Notes: generated from the sequence alone by a model not told the origin. Positions 9,136 through 19,222 are shown, counted from the first letter of the stretch. The stretch: DNA of 64,000 bases from GCA-2733415 sp965178635 (GCA_965178635.1 CBCXVT010000003.1:168625-232624), one strand, 5' to 3'. Numbers and translations: made by a program.

Positions 9136-10125
9136 ATGAAAGTAGCAGTAGTAGGAGTTACAGGAATGGTAGGACAAATAATGATTCAAGTATTGGAAGA
9201 ACGTCAGTTTCCTATAACTGAGTTAATCCCTGTTGCTTCTAAAAGATCCGTTGGTAAAGACATCTCTTTTAATAATAAAACATACAAGGTGGTTGATTTA
9301 GAGACTGCGGTTTCTAACAAACCAGATATTGCCTTATTTTCTGCTGGCGGTGGTACTTCTTTAGAATGGGCACCAAAATTTGCTTCCGTTGGAACAACAG
9401 TTATTGATAATTCGTCTGCTTGGCGCATGGATTTAGATAAAAAATTAATTGTTCCTGAAATCAACGCAAATCAATTAACACAGACTGATAAAATCATTGC
9501 TAACCCTAACTGTTCAACTATTCAAATGGTTATGATTTTAGCTCCTTTGCATAAAAAATATAAAATTAAACGTATAGTTGTTTCTACTTATCAATCTATT
9601 TCTGGAACAGGTGTAAAAGCTATTCAACAATTAGAAAATGAGTTGGCAGGTATTGATGGAGAAATGGCGTATCCGCACCCTATTCATCAAAATGCTTTAC
9701 CTCATTGTGATGTTTTTGAAAAAAATGGTTACACTAAAGAAGAAATGAAATTAGTGCGTGAAACTCAAAAAATATTAAATGATGCTTCAATTGCTGTTAC
9801 AGCAACTGCAGTTAGGATTCCTACGGCCGGGGGGCATAGTGAAGCTGTAAATGTAGAGTTTGAAAATGATTTCGATTTAAATAATGTGAAACATTTGTTA
9901 GAAGAAACTCCAGGAGTAACTGTTCAAGACAATTTAGAAACTAACACCTATCCAATGCCAATTACAGCACATGGAAAAGATGATGTATTTGTAGGAAGAA
10001 TACGTCGTGATGGTTCACAGCCAAACACATTAAACCTTTGGATTGTAAGTGATAACCTTCGTAAAGGTGCAGCAACAAACACAGTTCAAATTGCTGAATA
10101 TCTGATTGATAACAATTTAGTGTAA
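9136..10125 (+). CDS. asd: Aspartate-semialdehyde dehydrogenase
   Basis: A 329-residue NADPH enzyme that reduces aspartyl phosphate to aspartate semialdehyde in the lysine/threonine/methionine and diaminopimelate pathway. The N-terminal GVTGMVGQ dinucleotide loop (residues 7-14), the catalytic cysteine in IANPNCSTIQM near residue 129, and the C-terminal VGRIRRDGS segment are all present. Length matches the family. It is monocistronic with a candidate promoter at 9077-9109. Confidence 0.95.
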   Translation: MKVAVVGVTGMVGQIMIQVLEERQFPITELIPVASKRSVGKDISFNNKTYKVVDLETAVSNKPDIALFSAGGGTSLEWAPKFASVGTTVIDNSSAWRMDLDKKLIVPEINANQLTQTDKIIANPNCSTIQMVMILAPLHKKYKIKRIVVSTYQSISGTGVKAIQQLENELAGIDGEMAYPHPIHQNALPHCDVFEKNGYTKEEMKLVRETQKILNDASIAVTATAVRIPTAGGHSEAVNVEFENDFDLNNVKHLLEETPGVTVQDNLETNTYPMPITAHGKDDVFVGRIRRDGSQPNTLNLWIVSDNLRKGAATNTVQIAEYLIDNNLV

Positions 10126-10239
10126 ATTCCGTTTATCGATTTTTTAAGCCTTTTAACAAGGAAACATGTTGTTATTCTAAAACATTTCTTAACTTGTTGT
10201 TAGCTTAAACTCTATAATTCAATTAACTAATTATTTATT

Positions 10240-10596
10240 ATGGGGTCACAATACACACTTCTTATTCGATTTTTATTAGGGTTTACCTTAATACTTTTAG
10301 GTGCAAACGAATTTGTACATTTTTCTAACTTTTTAGATTTCTCTGCAGATCTATATGGTTTAAATGCAATTGATTTATTCTATGGTGTTTTATTTCTAAT
10401 CTCAGGAGTAGCTTTATTATTTAAAAAAGCAGTGCCATTAGCATTAATTATTCTTGCCTTTTTTGCCATTCAAGTATTTTCCTACATCCTAAAAAATAAT
10501 CCAAGCGATATGCTTAGCCCAATGGGGCTTGTTGGAGTGTTAATTGTTTTAAATCTTATTGACAATAAACGTAATTTCAAAAGTTTATTTAATTAA
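10240..10596 (+). CDS. Small DoxX-like membrane protein
   Basis: A 118-residue integral membrane protein with four predicted helices (about 7-24, 45-62, 67-86 and 95-110). The RFLLGFTLILLGANEF start and its spacing resemble small DoxX/DoxD-like proteins, but no catalytic feature is visible and function is unknown. It is monocistronic and followed by a strong terminator. Confidence 0.65.
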   Translation: MGSQYTLLIRFLLGFTLILLGANEFVHFSNFLDFSADLYGLNAIDLFYGVLFLISGVALLFKKAVPLALIILAFFAIQVFSYILKNNPSDMLSPMGLVGVLIVLNLIDNKRNFKSLFN

Positions 10597-10614
10597 AAAC
10601 TGCCAATGTTAAAA

Positions 10615-10645
10615 AAGACTCTTACTAATGTAAGAGTCTTTTTTT
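10615..10645 (+). terminator. Rho-independent terminator
   Basis: An 11-bp perfect stem (AAGACTCTTAC with GTAAGAGTCTT), a four-base loop and a T8 run, just after the membrane protein gene. Confidence 0.92.
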
Positions 10646-10650
10646 ATGCG

Positions 10651-10658
10651 TAAATTTG
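10651..10658 (+). promoter_or_regulatory. Candidate -7 element of the prolyl oligopeptidase gene
   Basis: TAAATTTG fits TAnnTTTG and lies 27 bases before the ATG, directly after the preceding terminator. No clear -33 element is seen. Confidence 0.4.
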
Positions 10659-10685
10659 GGAACCAACCACTAAAAAAGTATAGTT

Positions 10686-12830
10686 ATGACAAAAAAAATT
10701 GTTATTTCTGTTCTTACAATCGCAGTATTAAGTGCGTGTAAAACAGAACCTAAAGAAGAACAATCACAAATGAAATTTACATATCCTGAAACTGTAAAAG
10801 GTAACGTAGTTGACACATATTTTGATGCATCAGTTAAAGATCCCTACAGGTGGTTAGAAGATGATAGAAGTCCAGAAACAGAGGCTTGGGTAGCTGAACA
10901 AAATAAAGTAACATACGCACATTTAGATGAAATACCATATAGAAAAACTCTTAATGATAGACTGTCAAAACTATGGAATTATGAGAAAATAAGTGCGCCT
11001 TTTAAAGAAGGGGAGAATGAATATTACTACAAAAACGACGGATTACAAAACCAAAGTGTTTTGTATAAAAAGAATACAGAAGACGACGATGAAATTTTCC
11101 TTGATCCAAATACGTTTTCAGAAGAAGGGACAACTTCTTTAGGGAGCGTAAGTTTTTCTAAAGACGGCAAAACAGTTGCGTATTCTATTTCTGAAGGTGG
11201 TAGTGATTGGCGTAAAGTCATCATTATGGATGTAGACACAAAAACTGTAAAAGAAGACACCCTAATAGATGTAAAATTTTCAGGGTTATCTTGGAAAAGC
11301 AACGAAGGAGTATATTACTCAAGTTATGATAAACCCAAAGGAAGTGAGTTATCTGCTAAAACTGATCAACACAAATTGTATTTCCATAAATTAGGAACAT
11401 CTCAAAAAGATGATCAATTGATTTTTGGTGGTACAGAGGAACAAAAAAGACGCTATGTTGGTGGCTATGTTACTGAGGATGACAAGTATTTATTAATTTC
11501 AGGGGCTATTTCAACTTCTGGTAACGACTTGTTCATTCAAGATTTAACTCAAGAAAATGCGCCATTAGTACAAATGGTTAAAGGTTTTAATGCTGATGCT
11601 TATGTTATAGAAAATGATGGGAGTAAACTATTTGTGGTTACAAATTTAAATGCGCCAAATCAGAAAATAGTAACTGTAGAGGCTAATAATCCTGGTATTG
11701 AGAACTGGGTTGATTTCATTCCTGAAACTGAAAATGTGCTATCACCAAGTACTGGAGCAGGTTATTTCTTTGCAGAATACATGAAAGATGCCGTATCTCA
11801 AATTAAACAATATGATTATACAGGTAAATTAATAAGAGAAGTAGAATTACCTGGTATTGGTAGTGTAGGTGGTTTCAGTGGAAAAAAAGAAGCTAATGAG
11901 TTATATTATTCATTCACAAACTACATTACGCCAAATACGATATATAAATACGACCCTAAAGCAGGAAGTACTGAGGTATATCAAAAACCAGAAATCGACT
12001 TTAACTCTGATGCTTATGAATCTAAGCAAGTGTTTTATAATTCAAAAGATGGTACAAAAATACCGATGATTATCACCCATAAAAAAGGTTTAGAGTTAAA
12101 CGGAAAAAACCCTACTATTTTATATGGCTATGGTGGGTTCAACATCAGTTTAACCCCTAGTTTCAGAACTGCAAATACTATCTGGTTAGAGCAAGGCGGA
12201 ATTTATGCAGTACCAAATTTGCGTGGCGGTGGAGAATATGGAAAGAAATGGCATGATGCTGGAACGCAGTTAAAGAAACAAAATGTATTTGATGACTTTA
12301 TTGCAGCAGCAGAATACTTACAAAATCAAAACTATACATCACCAGATTATATGGCTATTTTAGGACGTTCAAATGGTGGTCTATTAGTTGGCGCTACCAT
12401 GACACAACGACCAGACTTAATGAAAGTAGCTCTGCCTGGTGTTGGGGTGTTAGACATGTTGCGTTACCACACATTTACAGCTGGTGCAGGATGGGCATAT
12501 GATTATGGAACATCAGAACAATCTAAAGATATGTTCGAGTATTTAAAAGGGTATTCCCCTGTTCATAATGTTAAAGAGGGTGTTGAGTATCCAGCAACAA
12601 TGGTACATACCGCTGATCATGATGATAGAGTAGTACCGGCACATTCATTTAAATTTATTTCTGAATTACAAGATAAACAAGCTGGAAATTTACCCGTGTT
12701 AATCCGTATAGAAACCAATGCTGGACATGGAGCAGGAAAACCTGTGGCTATGCAAATTTCTGAATATGTAGATCTATTTGCATTCACCCTGCATCATATG
12801 GGTTTTGAAACATTACCTAATCAAAAATAA
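10686..12830 (+). CDS. Prolyl oligopeptidase family serine peptidase (S9A), lipoprotein
   Basis: A 714-residue peptidase that cleaves short peptides after proline. A signal with lipobox LSAC (Cys18) implies a lipid-anchored periplasmic or outer-membrane enzyme. The N-terminal half is the seven-bladed propeller that limits access to the active site. The C-terminal alpha/beta hydrolase holds the nucleophile in GRSNGG (Ser near 562), an aspartate in HDDRVVPAH, and the histidine in NAGHGAGK. Length and motifs match the family. The next gene starts one base after its stop. Confidence 0.94.
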   Translation: MTKKIVISVLTIAVLSACKTEPKEEQSQMKFTYPETVKGNVVDTYFDASVKDPYRWLEDDRSPETEAWVAEQNKVTYAHLDEIPYRKTLNDRLSKLWNYEKISAPFKEGENEYYYKNDGLQNQSVLYKKNTEDDDEIFLDPNTFSEEGTTSLGSVSFSKDGKTVAYSISEGGSDWRKVIIMDVDTKTVKEDTLIDVKFSGLSWKSNEGVYYSSYDKPKGSELSAKTDQHKLYFHKLGTSQKDDQLIFGGTEEQKRRYVGGYVTEDDKYLLISGAISTSGNDLFIQDLTQENAPLVQMVKGFNADAYVIENDGSKLFVVTNLNAPNQKIVTVEANNPGIENWVDFIPETENVLSPSTGAGYFFAEYMKDAVSQIKQYDYTGKLIREVELPGIGSVGGFSGKKEANELYYSFTNYITPNTIYKYDPKAGSTEVYQKPEIDFNSDAYESKQVFYNSKDGTKIPMIITHKKGLELNGKNPTILYGYGGFNISLTPSFRTANTIWLEQGGIYAVPNLRGGGEYGKKWHDAGTQLKKQNVFDDFIAAAEYLQNQNYTSPDYMAILGRSNGGLLVGATMTQRPDLMKVALPGVGVLDMLRYHTFTAGAGWAYDYGTSEQSKDMFEYLKGYSPVHNVKEGVEYPATMVHTADHDDRVVPAHSFKFISELQDKQAGNLPVLIRIETNAGHGAGKPVAMQISEYVDLFAFTLHHMGFETLPNQK

Positions 12831-12831
12831 T

Positions 12832-13272
12832 ATGAAAAAGGTTGTTTTACTTCTATTGGTGTTTCAATTTTTTTCTTGCGCCAACACAAAAGAACTCCCT
12901 GAGTTTGATTGGCTAATAGGTGCGTGGGATCGTACAAATAATACCGAGGGTACAAAAACCTATGAGTATTGGTATAAAAAATCTGACACTGAATATATTG
13001 GCTTAGGATGTACATTAAAGCGATCTGACACCATTTTTAAAGAAGATATACGACTATATAAAACTAATAATAACTGGAGTTTTGAAGTAGTTGGGGTGAA
13101 TGACACCCCAACTACTTTTAAAATAGTATCAAAAAACGATGGTCATTTTACCTGCGAAAACTCAGCTAATGATTTTCCAAAAAAAATCAGTTATACGCTA
13201 GAAAACAATAATTTAGTTGCTGTTATTTCTGATGATTCAAATGAAATTTCATTTATTTTTAAACCTCAATAA
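12832..13272 (+). CDS. DUF6265-like small lipoprotein
   Basis: A 146-residue exported protein with a short signal and a lipobox ending FFSC. I start it at ATG 12832, directly after the peptidase stop, because this gives a proper signal sequence; a longer in-frame start at 12778 would overlap the peptidase and spoil it. The FDWLIGAWDRTN opening and the beta-rich rest resemble DUF6265, a lipocalin-like fold. It is probably cotranscribed with the S9A peptidase. Function unknown. Confidence 0.75.
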   Translation: MKKVVLLLLVFQFFSCANTKELPEFDWLIGAWDRTNNTEGTKTYEYWYKKSDTEYIGLGCTLKRSDTIFKEDIRLYKTNNNWSFEVVGVNDTPTTFKIVSKNDGHFTCENSANDFPKKISYTLENNNLVAVISDDSNEISFIFKPQ

Positions 13273-13388
13273 ACCATACTACATTTCACAAAAAAACACC
13301 ATCGTTTTGTTTTAACACTTTCTATTAAAACAATTACACTCTGAAAAACAAAATTTCATAGGCTTGATAATTTTTATATCTTAGCCCT

Positions 13389-14231
13389 ATGACTCATTTT
13401 CGTACTATTCTTACTGGTATTGCGTTTTCCCCAACTTTAAAAGCAAATGTTTTTGAAACTTTGCGTTTAGGTAGGTTTTTAAAAGCAAAAGTAGTTTTGG
13501 TACATGTGGGTGAAAAATCACCTGAAAAAGAACAGATTATTACAGACTATTGTAATAATTTTCCTGATTTTAAAGATCAGATTTCTATTGTTTGGAAAAG
13601 TGGAGACCCTGTTGATGTAATTATTAATGCTTGTCAAGAGTACAAAGCAAATCTCTTGATTTTGGGAGCAACAAAACGTGAAAAAACACTGAAGTTTTAT
13701 CTTGGAGTAGTTGCTAAGAAAATAGCTAAAAAAGCTCCATGTTCTTTGTTGTTATTCATCAAGCCATCGATCGAAAGAATACAATGCAGACATATTGTGG
13801 TAAACGGGTTAAAACACCCAAAAACAAATCATACCATACAAGCAGCATTCGAATTTGCAAACGCTGTAGATTCTAGTAAAATAACAATTGTTGAAGAAAT
13901 TTCTCAAAACGAAGTCAGTATTAAAATTGATGACGATAAGTCTTTAGAAAAATCAACCTTATTAAAAGAACAAATTCTAGAGCGTGAAAACTCTAGGGTG
14001 GCTACACTTTTAAATAATGTAGATGATACATTAAAACAAGGCATCACTATAAAGTCTCAAGGGATTTTTGGTAAACGAGGCTACTCTATTGGCCATTATG
14101 CTAAAGTGCAACACGCCGACTTGTTAGTTATGAATAAACCCGAAAAATCTACTTTTCTAGATAAAATATTCCCTCAAGATATTGATTATATTTTATCTGA
14201 ATTACCAACCGACGTATTAATTATCCATTGA
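13389..14231 (+). CDS. Tandem universal stress protein (UspA domain)
   Basis: A 280-residue cytosolic protein with two UspA-like halves (about 1-125 and 135-280). The first carries the LLILGATKREK region near the usual ATP-loop position and the second GIFGKRGYSIGHYA. The gene overlaps the following SulP transporter gene by three bases, so they are translationally coupled. USP domains joined to SulP or cation antiporters are a known theme, which suggests a regulatory or sensory role toward the transporter; that is inference. Confidence 0.85.
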   Translation: MTHFRTILTGIAFSPTLKANVFETLRLGRFLKAKVVLVHVGEKSPEKEQIITDYCNNFPDFKDQISIVWKSGDPVDVIINACQEYKANLLILGATKREKTLKFYLGVVAKKIAKKAPCSLLLFIKPSIERIQCRHIVVNGLKHPKTNHTIQAAFEFANAVDSSKITIVEEISQNEVSIKIDDDKSLEKSTLLKEQILERENSRVATLLNNVDDTLKQGITIKSQGIFGKRGYSIGHYAKVQHADLLVMNKPEKSTFLDKIFPQDIDYILSELPTDVLIIH

Positions 14232-16462
14232 CAGAAGCATCTCACATAAAATCATTTTTCTCAACATTACCAAAAAATATTTTTTCAGGTTTTGTGGTAT
14301 CACTAATTGCTTTACCTCTTGGTATTGGTTTAGCTTTAGCCTCTGAGGTGCCACCAATTGCTGGTATTATCACAGCTGTTGTAGGTGGTACATTAGTAGC
14401 GATAATGGGAGGGAGTAATGTTACAATTACTGGGCCAGGAAATAGTTTAGTAGGAGTAACAGCAGGAGCGGTTTTGCTATTTGCCGAACAAAGTGGTTTA
14501 GATGGAGCAGAAGGTATTTACCAAGGCTATTTAGTGGTGCTAGCAGCCATAATATGTTCAGGGTTATTAATGCTTGTTTTAGGGTTTTTACGCTTAGGAA
14601 AATTAGCGAATTACTTTCCATCTTCTGCTATACAAGGTATGTTAGCAGCTATTGGGTTAATCATTTTAGGAAAACAATTTCATATTATGATGGGGAATAG
14701 GATTAGTAGAAGTAGTAACCTCAGCTACCTTACAGAAATCCCACAAACCGTTATTAATTCTTTTTCTTATTCAGATCAACGTTTAATGTTTGCTATGTTT
14801 GCTGGTGTTATTAGTTTAACTATTATGGCAGGGTATGCCAAAATCAGAAACAAATATTTACAACTTGTACCGGCGCCAATGTGGATCGTTATATTAGCTA
14901 TTGCGTTTAGCTATTATTATGAATTGATACTCGAAATTCCAAACCCAATTCATCAAGGGTATATGATTTCTGGAATTCCAGAAGTTTCTGAGATTATTAA
15001 CACAATTCCACGCCCAAATTTTAGTAAAATAAACTCCATGAGTTTTTGGATGGTAGTGTTCAGTTTAACATTAATTGCAAGTATTGAATCTTTATTAAGT
15101 ATCAAGGCAGTAGATAAATTAGATCCTAAAAAAAGACGTTCAAATGTTAATAGGGATATCAAAGCTATAGGTTTAGCAAATATTGCGGCTGGTTTTTTAG
15201 GTGGTATAAATGTTGTTACAGTTATTGCTAGAAGCTCAGTAAATGTAAATAATGGGGCAACAAATAGGTCTGCAAACTTTTTTCATGCATCTTTTTTAGT
15301 GGTTTTTATTGTGGTTTTTAGTACTGAGTTAATTCGTATTCCTTTGCCAGCATTAATGGCTATTTTAGTGTACACTGGGTGGAAATTAGCACACCCGTCT
15401 AAAATAATAGATGCTTTTAAAATTGGTAAAGAACAAGGGTTTATATTCTTAACAACCTTAATTGTAACTATTAGTGTTGGTTTAATTGAAGGTATTGTTG
15501 CCGGTATTGCCGCTACGTCATTGGTGCACTTATTAATTATTAAAAACATTGCTCCTTTCTTTAGAAATATCTTAAAACCTAATGTGTTGATGTTTAAAGA
15601 AAGTGATACTGATAATTATTATGTGAGTGTTAAGAATTTTTGCACTTTTTTAAATTACACCAAATTAAAACGAAAATTAGATGCTATTCCAGAAACAGAA
15701 GAAGCAATAATTGATTTTTCATTATGTGATTTTGTTGACCATACAGCCATGGAAAACATCGCAGATTACAAAGAAATATTCCGTAAAAAAGGAGGGAACC
15801 TTGAAATTATAGGATTAGACTTACATGACACCGATTCAAAACATCCATTTGCATTACGTAAAATATTACCTGTTAAAAGAGTTTTGGAATCTACTGGGGT
15901 ATTGACTAACCGTCAGGAATTAATCAAAACTATTGCTAAGGAATTAGATTACAATTACACGGTTCGTAAAAAAACTGAAACTGCCTATTTAGAAAACTTC
16001 ATCTATTTCAGAACAAAAAATATCAACCACACCTATAATGAAATTTCTAAAAAAGATACAGTATTTAAAGTATTAGATATTGAATTTTATGAAGGAGAAT
16101 TTATTGCTAAAGAAGTAATACGATCTACCATGTTGTATACAGAGCTAGGCAAAACTTTACCTACATTTTCTATTCATCGCGAAGGGTTGTTAGAGTTGAT
16201 ATATCATTACGCAGGGTTTAAAGATATTAAAATTGATAAAGAACCTGCATTCTCTAAAAAGTTCTATATAAAAGGGGAAGATGAACTTGCAATTCAGAAA
16301 TTAATTACACCAGAGTTAGCTCAATTTTTACTTGAAAACCCTAATTTTCATATAGAGTCTAACGGTTGTGCTTTATTGATTTTTACTAAAGAACGTTTAG
16401 CTGGGGTGAATGAAATCAAAAAAATGAAGCAATTCACTGATAAATTAACAAAATTGCTTTAA
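14228..16462 (+). CDS. SulP family anion transporter with STAS domain and extra C-terminal domain
   Basis: A 744-residue inner-membrane transporter of the SulP/SLC26 family (sulfate, bicarbonate or other anions; substrate unknown). The SulP core spans about residues 10-440, including GGSNVTITGPGNS and the ARSSVNVNNGATNRSANFFHAS region. A cytosolic STAS domain (about 450-560, IIDFSLCDFVDHTAMENI) follows. Residues from about 580 to 744 form an additional domain not in classical SulP proteins. It starts at TTG (14228) overlapping the upstream UspA stop; no ATG lies nearby. Coupling to the UspA gene suggests shared regulation. Confidence 0.9.
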   Translation: MTEASHIKSFFSTLPKNIFSGFVVSLIALPLGIGLALASEVPPIAGIITAVVGGTLVAIMGGSNVTITGPGNSLVGVTAGAVLLFAEQSGLDGAEGIYQGYLVVLAAIICSGLLMLVLGFLRLGKLANYFPSSAIQGMLAAIGLIILGKQFHIMMGNRISRSSNLSYLTEIPQTVINSFSYSDQRLMFAMFAGVISLTIMAGYAKIRNKYLQLVPAPMWIVILAIAFSYYYELILEIPNPIHQGYMISGIPEVSEIINTIPRPNFSKINSMSFWMVVFSLTLIASIESLLSIKAVDKLDPKKRRSNVNRDIKAIGLANIAAGFLGGINVVTVIARSSVNVNNGATNRSANFFHASFLVVFIVVFSTELIRIPLPALMAILVYTGWKLAHPSKIIDAFKIGKEQGFIFLTTLIVTISVGLIEGIVAGIAATSLVHLLIIKNIAPFFRNILKPNVLMFKESDTDNYYVSVKNFCTFLNYTKLKRKLDAIPETEEAIIDFSLCDFVDHTAMENIADYKEIFRKKGGNLEIIGLDLHDTDSKHPFALRKILPVKRVLESTGVLTNRQELIKTIAKELDYNYTVRKKTETAYLENFIYFRTKNINHTYNEISKKDTVFKVLDIEFYEGEFIAKEVIRSTMLYTELGKTLPTFSIHREGLLELIYHYAGFKDIKIDKEPAFSKKFYIKGEDELAIQKLITPELAQFLLENPNFHIESNGCALLIFTKERLAGVNEIKKMKQFTDKLTKLL

Positions 16463-16539
16463 AAACTACCCATCTTACTGTTTTAATATTATGTGCTCTA
16501 CTGTAATTTCTGTAATTTTATAGCTCAAAATAAAACACA

Positions 16540-17403
16540 ATGAATTTATATCCTATAGAAGCTGGTAATTTTAAATTAGATGGTGGTGCTATGTTTGGTG
16601 TTGTACCCAAAACCATTTGGCAAAAAACCAACCCAGCAGATAATAACAATCTAATAGATATTGCGGCTAGATGTTTACTCATTGAAAACGGCAACAGATT
16701 AACACTTATTGACACCGGAATGGGGGATAAGCAATCTGATAAATTCTTTGGTTATTACCACCAATGGGGTGATCATTCTATTGAAAAATCTTTAGCAAAA
16801 TACGGCTTTTCTAAAGATGATGTTACGGATGTATTCATGACCCATTTACACTTTGACCATTGTGGAGGAAGTATCGGATGGAATAAAGACCGAACTGGTT
16901 ATGAACCTCAATTTAAAAATGCAAAATTCTGGACTAACGAACGTCATTGGCAATGGGCAGTAGAACCAAACTCAAGAGAAAAAGCATCGTTTTTAAAAGA
17001 GAATTTATTGCCAATGCAAGAGTCTGGACAATTAAATTTTATGAAAAGCCCAGAAAAAAGTGGTTTTTTAGCACAGTCTGAATTAGATTTTGGCGTGCTC
17101 TTTATTGATGGGCATACCGAAAAACAAATGATTCCTCATATCAATTACAAAGGAAAAACCATTTGTTTTATGGCTGATTTAATGCCGACTTTAGGGCATT
17201 TAAAAGTCCCATATGTTACGGGTTATGACACCAGACCTTTACTGAGCTTAGATGAAAAATCTGAATTTTTAAACCGTGCAGCCAATGAAAATTTCTACTT
17301 GTTTTTAGAGCACGATGCTCACAATGAAATTGTTACTGTACAGCATTCCGAAAAAGGAATTGTATTAAAAGAACGCTTTACCTGTAACGAAATCTTCAAT
17401 TAA
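16540..17403 (+). CDS. MBL-fold metallo-hydrolase
   Basis: A 287-residue metallo-beta-lactamase-fold hydrolase without a signal peptide. The metal motif THLHFDHCGG lies near residue 106, and further metal ligands are in FIDGHTEKQM and the C-terminal LEHDAHNE. Overall this resembles lactonase/quorum-quenching-like MBL proteins, but the substrate cannot be told from sequence. The gene is monocistronic. Confidence 0.88.
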   Translation: MNLYPIEAGNFKLDGGAMFGVVPKTIWQKTNPADNNNLIDIAARCLLIENGNRLTLIDTGMGDKQSDKFFGYYHQWGDHSIEKSLAKYGFSKDDVTDVFMTHLHFDHCGGSIGWNKDRTGYEPQFKNAKFWTNERHWQWAVEPNSREKASFLKENLLPMQESGQLNFMKSPEKSGFLAQSELDFGVLFIDGHTEKQMIPHINYKGKTICFMADLMPTLGHLKVPYVTGYDTRPLLSLDEKSEFLNRAANENFYLFLEHDAHNEIVTVQHSEKGIVLKERFTCNEIFN

Positions 17404-17530
17404 GCTACTAATAGCTATGATTAGTAACAAACCAAATTGCTAAAACTTGTTAAATAAGTCTATTCTTCATTTTGAAGTTCTTAAATTGCAAGTGAAATCA
17501 ATTGCATTAAATAAAACAAAATACAAACAC

Positions 17531-19141
17531 ATGAAACTGATTAAACCAATTTTCTTATCTGCAACAGTAGCAATGATTCTTGCAAGTTGTGGGTCATCAA
17601 ACGTGGTGTCTACACCAATTACAAACATTGACAGCACACCTTTAAAAGTCTCAAAATTAACTGATGCTGAGCTAAATTCTTGGAGTCATTTAGACTTAGT
17701 AAAAGATACTATTCCTGGAATGAGTGTTGATAAAGCATACGAATTCTTACAAGGGAAAAAAGGTAAAACTGTTGTCGTTGGAGTTATCGATTCTGGAGTT
17801 GACATTGAGCACGAAGATTTGAAAAACGTGTTGTGGACTAACAAAAAAGAAATTGCTAACAACGGAAAAGATGATGACAAAAACGGATTCATTGATGATG
17901 TTCACGGATGGAATTTCTTAGGAGATATTAACGATGAAAATTTAGAATTTGTACGTATTTTAAGAGACAAATCTTTAGCAGATGCTGCAACTGTTGCAAG
18001 TGCTCAAGAAGAGTATGATGTAGAATACAAGCAAGCAACTGCAAACAAAGCACGTTACGAAGGTATTTACCAAACTTTAACTAATGCAGATGCAGCTATT
18101 GCAAAACATTTAGGAAAAGAAACTTACACAAAAGAAGAAGTTAATGCTATTAAAACTGAAGATGAAAGCTTAACGCAAAGCATTGCTGTTATCAAGCAAA
18201 TGTTTGGTTATGGGAGTTCAATTTCTGAAGTTAAAGAGCAACTAAAAGGTGGTATTGACCATTTTGCAGGAAGTTTAAACAGTCATTTAGATATGAAAAC
18301 TGACTTTAGAGCTGCAGTAGGAGATAACCCTAATGATATTTCTGACAACATTTATGGTAATAACATCATGTGGGGACCAGAAAAAGATGGTGCTTTACAC
18401 GGAACGCACGTAGCAGGAATTATTGCTGCAGAACGTAACAATGGTAAAGGAATGAACGGAATTGCTCATAATGTTGAAATTATGACGGTAAGAGCTGTAC
18501 CAAACGGAGATGAGTACGATAAAGATATCGCTTTAGCATTCCGTTATGCAGTAGATAACGGTGCAAAAGTAATCAATACAAGTTTTGGTAAATCATACTC
18601 TCCTCATGCAAGGTGGGTTTATGACGCTATCAAATACGCAGCAGATCATGATGTATTAATTGTAAATGCCGCTGGAAATGATGGGACTGATTTAGATACT
18701 AAAAACATTTACCCTAATGACCAAGTAGATAACGGTGCTGAAATCTCTAATAATTTCTTAACTGTTGGAGCATTAAACTACAAATATGGTTCAGAGATAG
18801 TTGCTAACTTCTCAAACTACGGTAAAACAAATGTTGATGTGTTTGCTCCTGGAGTAAAAATATACGCACCAGTACCTCATAACAAATACAAACACTTACA
18901 AGGAACATCTATGGCGTCGCCTAATGTTGCAGGTGTAGCTGCTTTAATTCGTTCTTACTATCCTAAATTAAAAGCTGCTCAAGTAAAGCAAATTTTAATG
19001 ACTTCAGGGTTACCAATTAAAACGAAAGCAATTATGGGTGGTGATAAAGACAATACAAAAACTTTAAGCGAAGTATCTACAAGCGGAAAAATTGTAAATG
19101 CTTACAACGCTTTAATTATGGCAGAAATGATGTCTAAATAA
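17531..19141 (+). CDS. Subtilisin-like serine peptidase (S8), lipoprotein
   Basis: A 536-residue exported S8 peptidase. ATG 17531 gives a signal with lipobox LASC (Cys20); an earlier in-frame start adds 28 residues that fit no signal. The triad is Asp87 in VIDSGVD, His290 in HGTHVAG and Ser460 in GTSMASP. The Asp-to-His gap of about 200 residues is long; it contains a helical Ala/Glu/Lys-rich insert at roughly residues 140-260. No C-terminal secretion domain is seen. A strong terminator follows. Confidence 0.93.
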   Translation: MKLIKPIFLSATVAMILASCGSSNVVSTPITNIDSTPLKVSKLTDAELNSWSHLDLVKDTIPGMSVDKAYEFLQGKKGKTVVVGVIDSGVDIEHEDLKNVLWTNKKEIANNGKDDDKNGFIDDVHGWNFLGDINDENLEFVRILRDKSLADAATVASAQEEYDVEYKQATANKARYEGIYQTLTNADAAIAKHLGKETYTKEEVNAIKTEDESLTQSIAVIKQMFGYGSSISEVKEQLKGGIDHFAGSLNSHLDMKTDFRAAVGDNPNDISDNIYGNNIMWGPEKDGALHGTHVAGIIAAERNNGKGMNGIAHNVEIMTVRAVPNGDEYDKDIALAFRYAVDNGAKVINTSFGKSYSPHARWVYDAIKYAADHDVLIVNAAGNDGTDLDTKNIYPNDQVDNGAEISNNFLTVGALNYKYGSEIVANFSNYGKTNVDVFAPGVKIYAPVPHNKYKHLQGTSMASPNVAGVAALIRSYYPKLKAAQVKQILMTSGLPIKTKAIMGGDKDNTKTLSEVSTSGKIVNAYNALIMAEMMSK

Positions 19142-19165
19142 GATCTCACTTCTTAATATTATACT

Positions 19166-19197
19166 AAACCTCAGCTGTTATTGCTGAGGTTTTTTTA
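19166..19197 (+). terminator. Rho-independent terminator after the S8 peptidase
   Basis: A 10-bp perfect stem (AAACCTCAGC with GCTGAGGTTT), a seven-base loop and a T run. Confidence 0.92.
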
Positions 19198-19222
19198 TTT
19201 TAGGGCTTTAATTTATAGTCTA

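Noticed and set aside
12778..12831. Longer start for the DUF6265-like gene
   Set aside because: It would overlap the peptidase gene and replace the signal sequence with unlikely residues.
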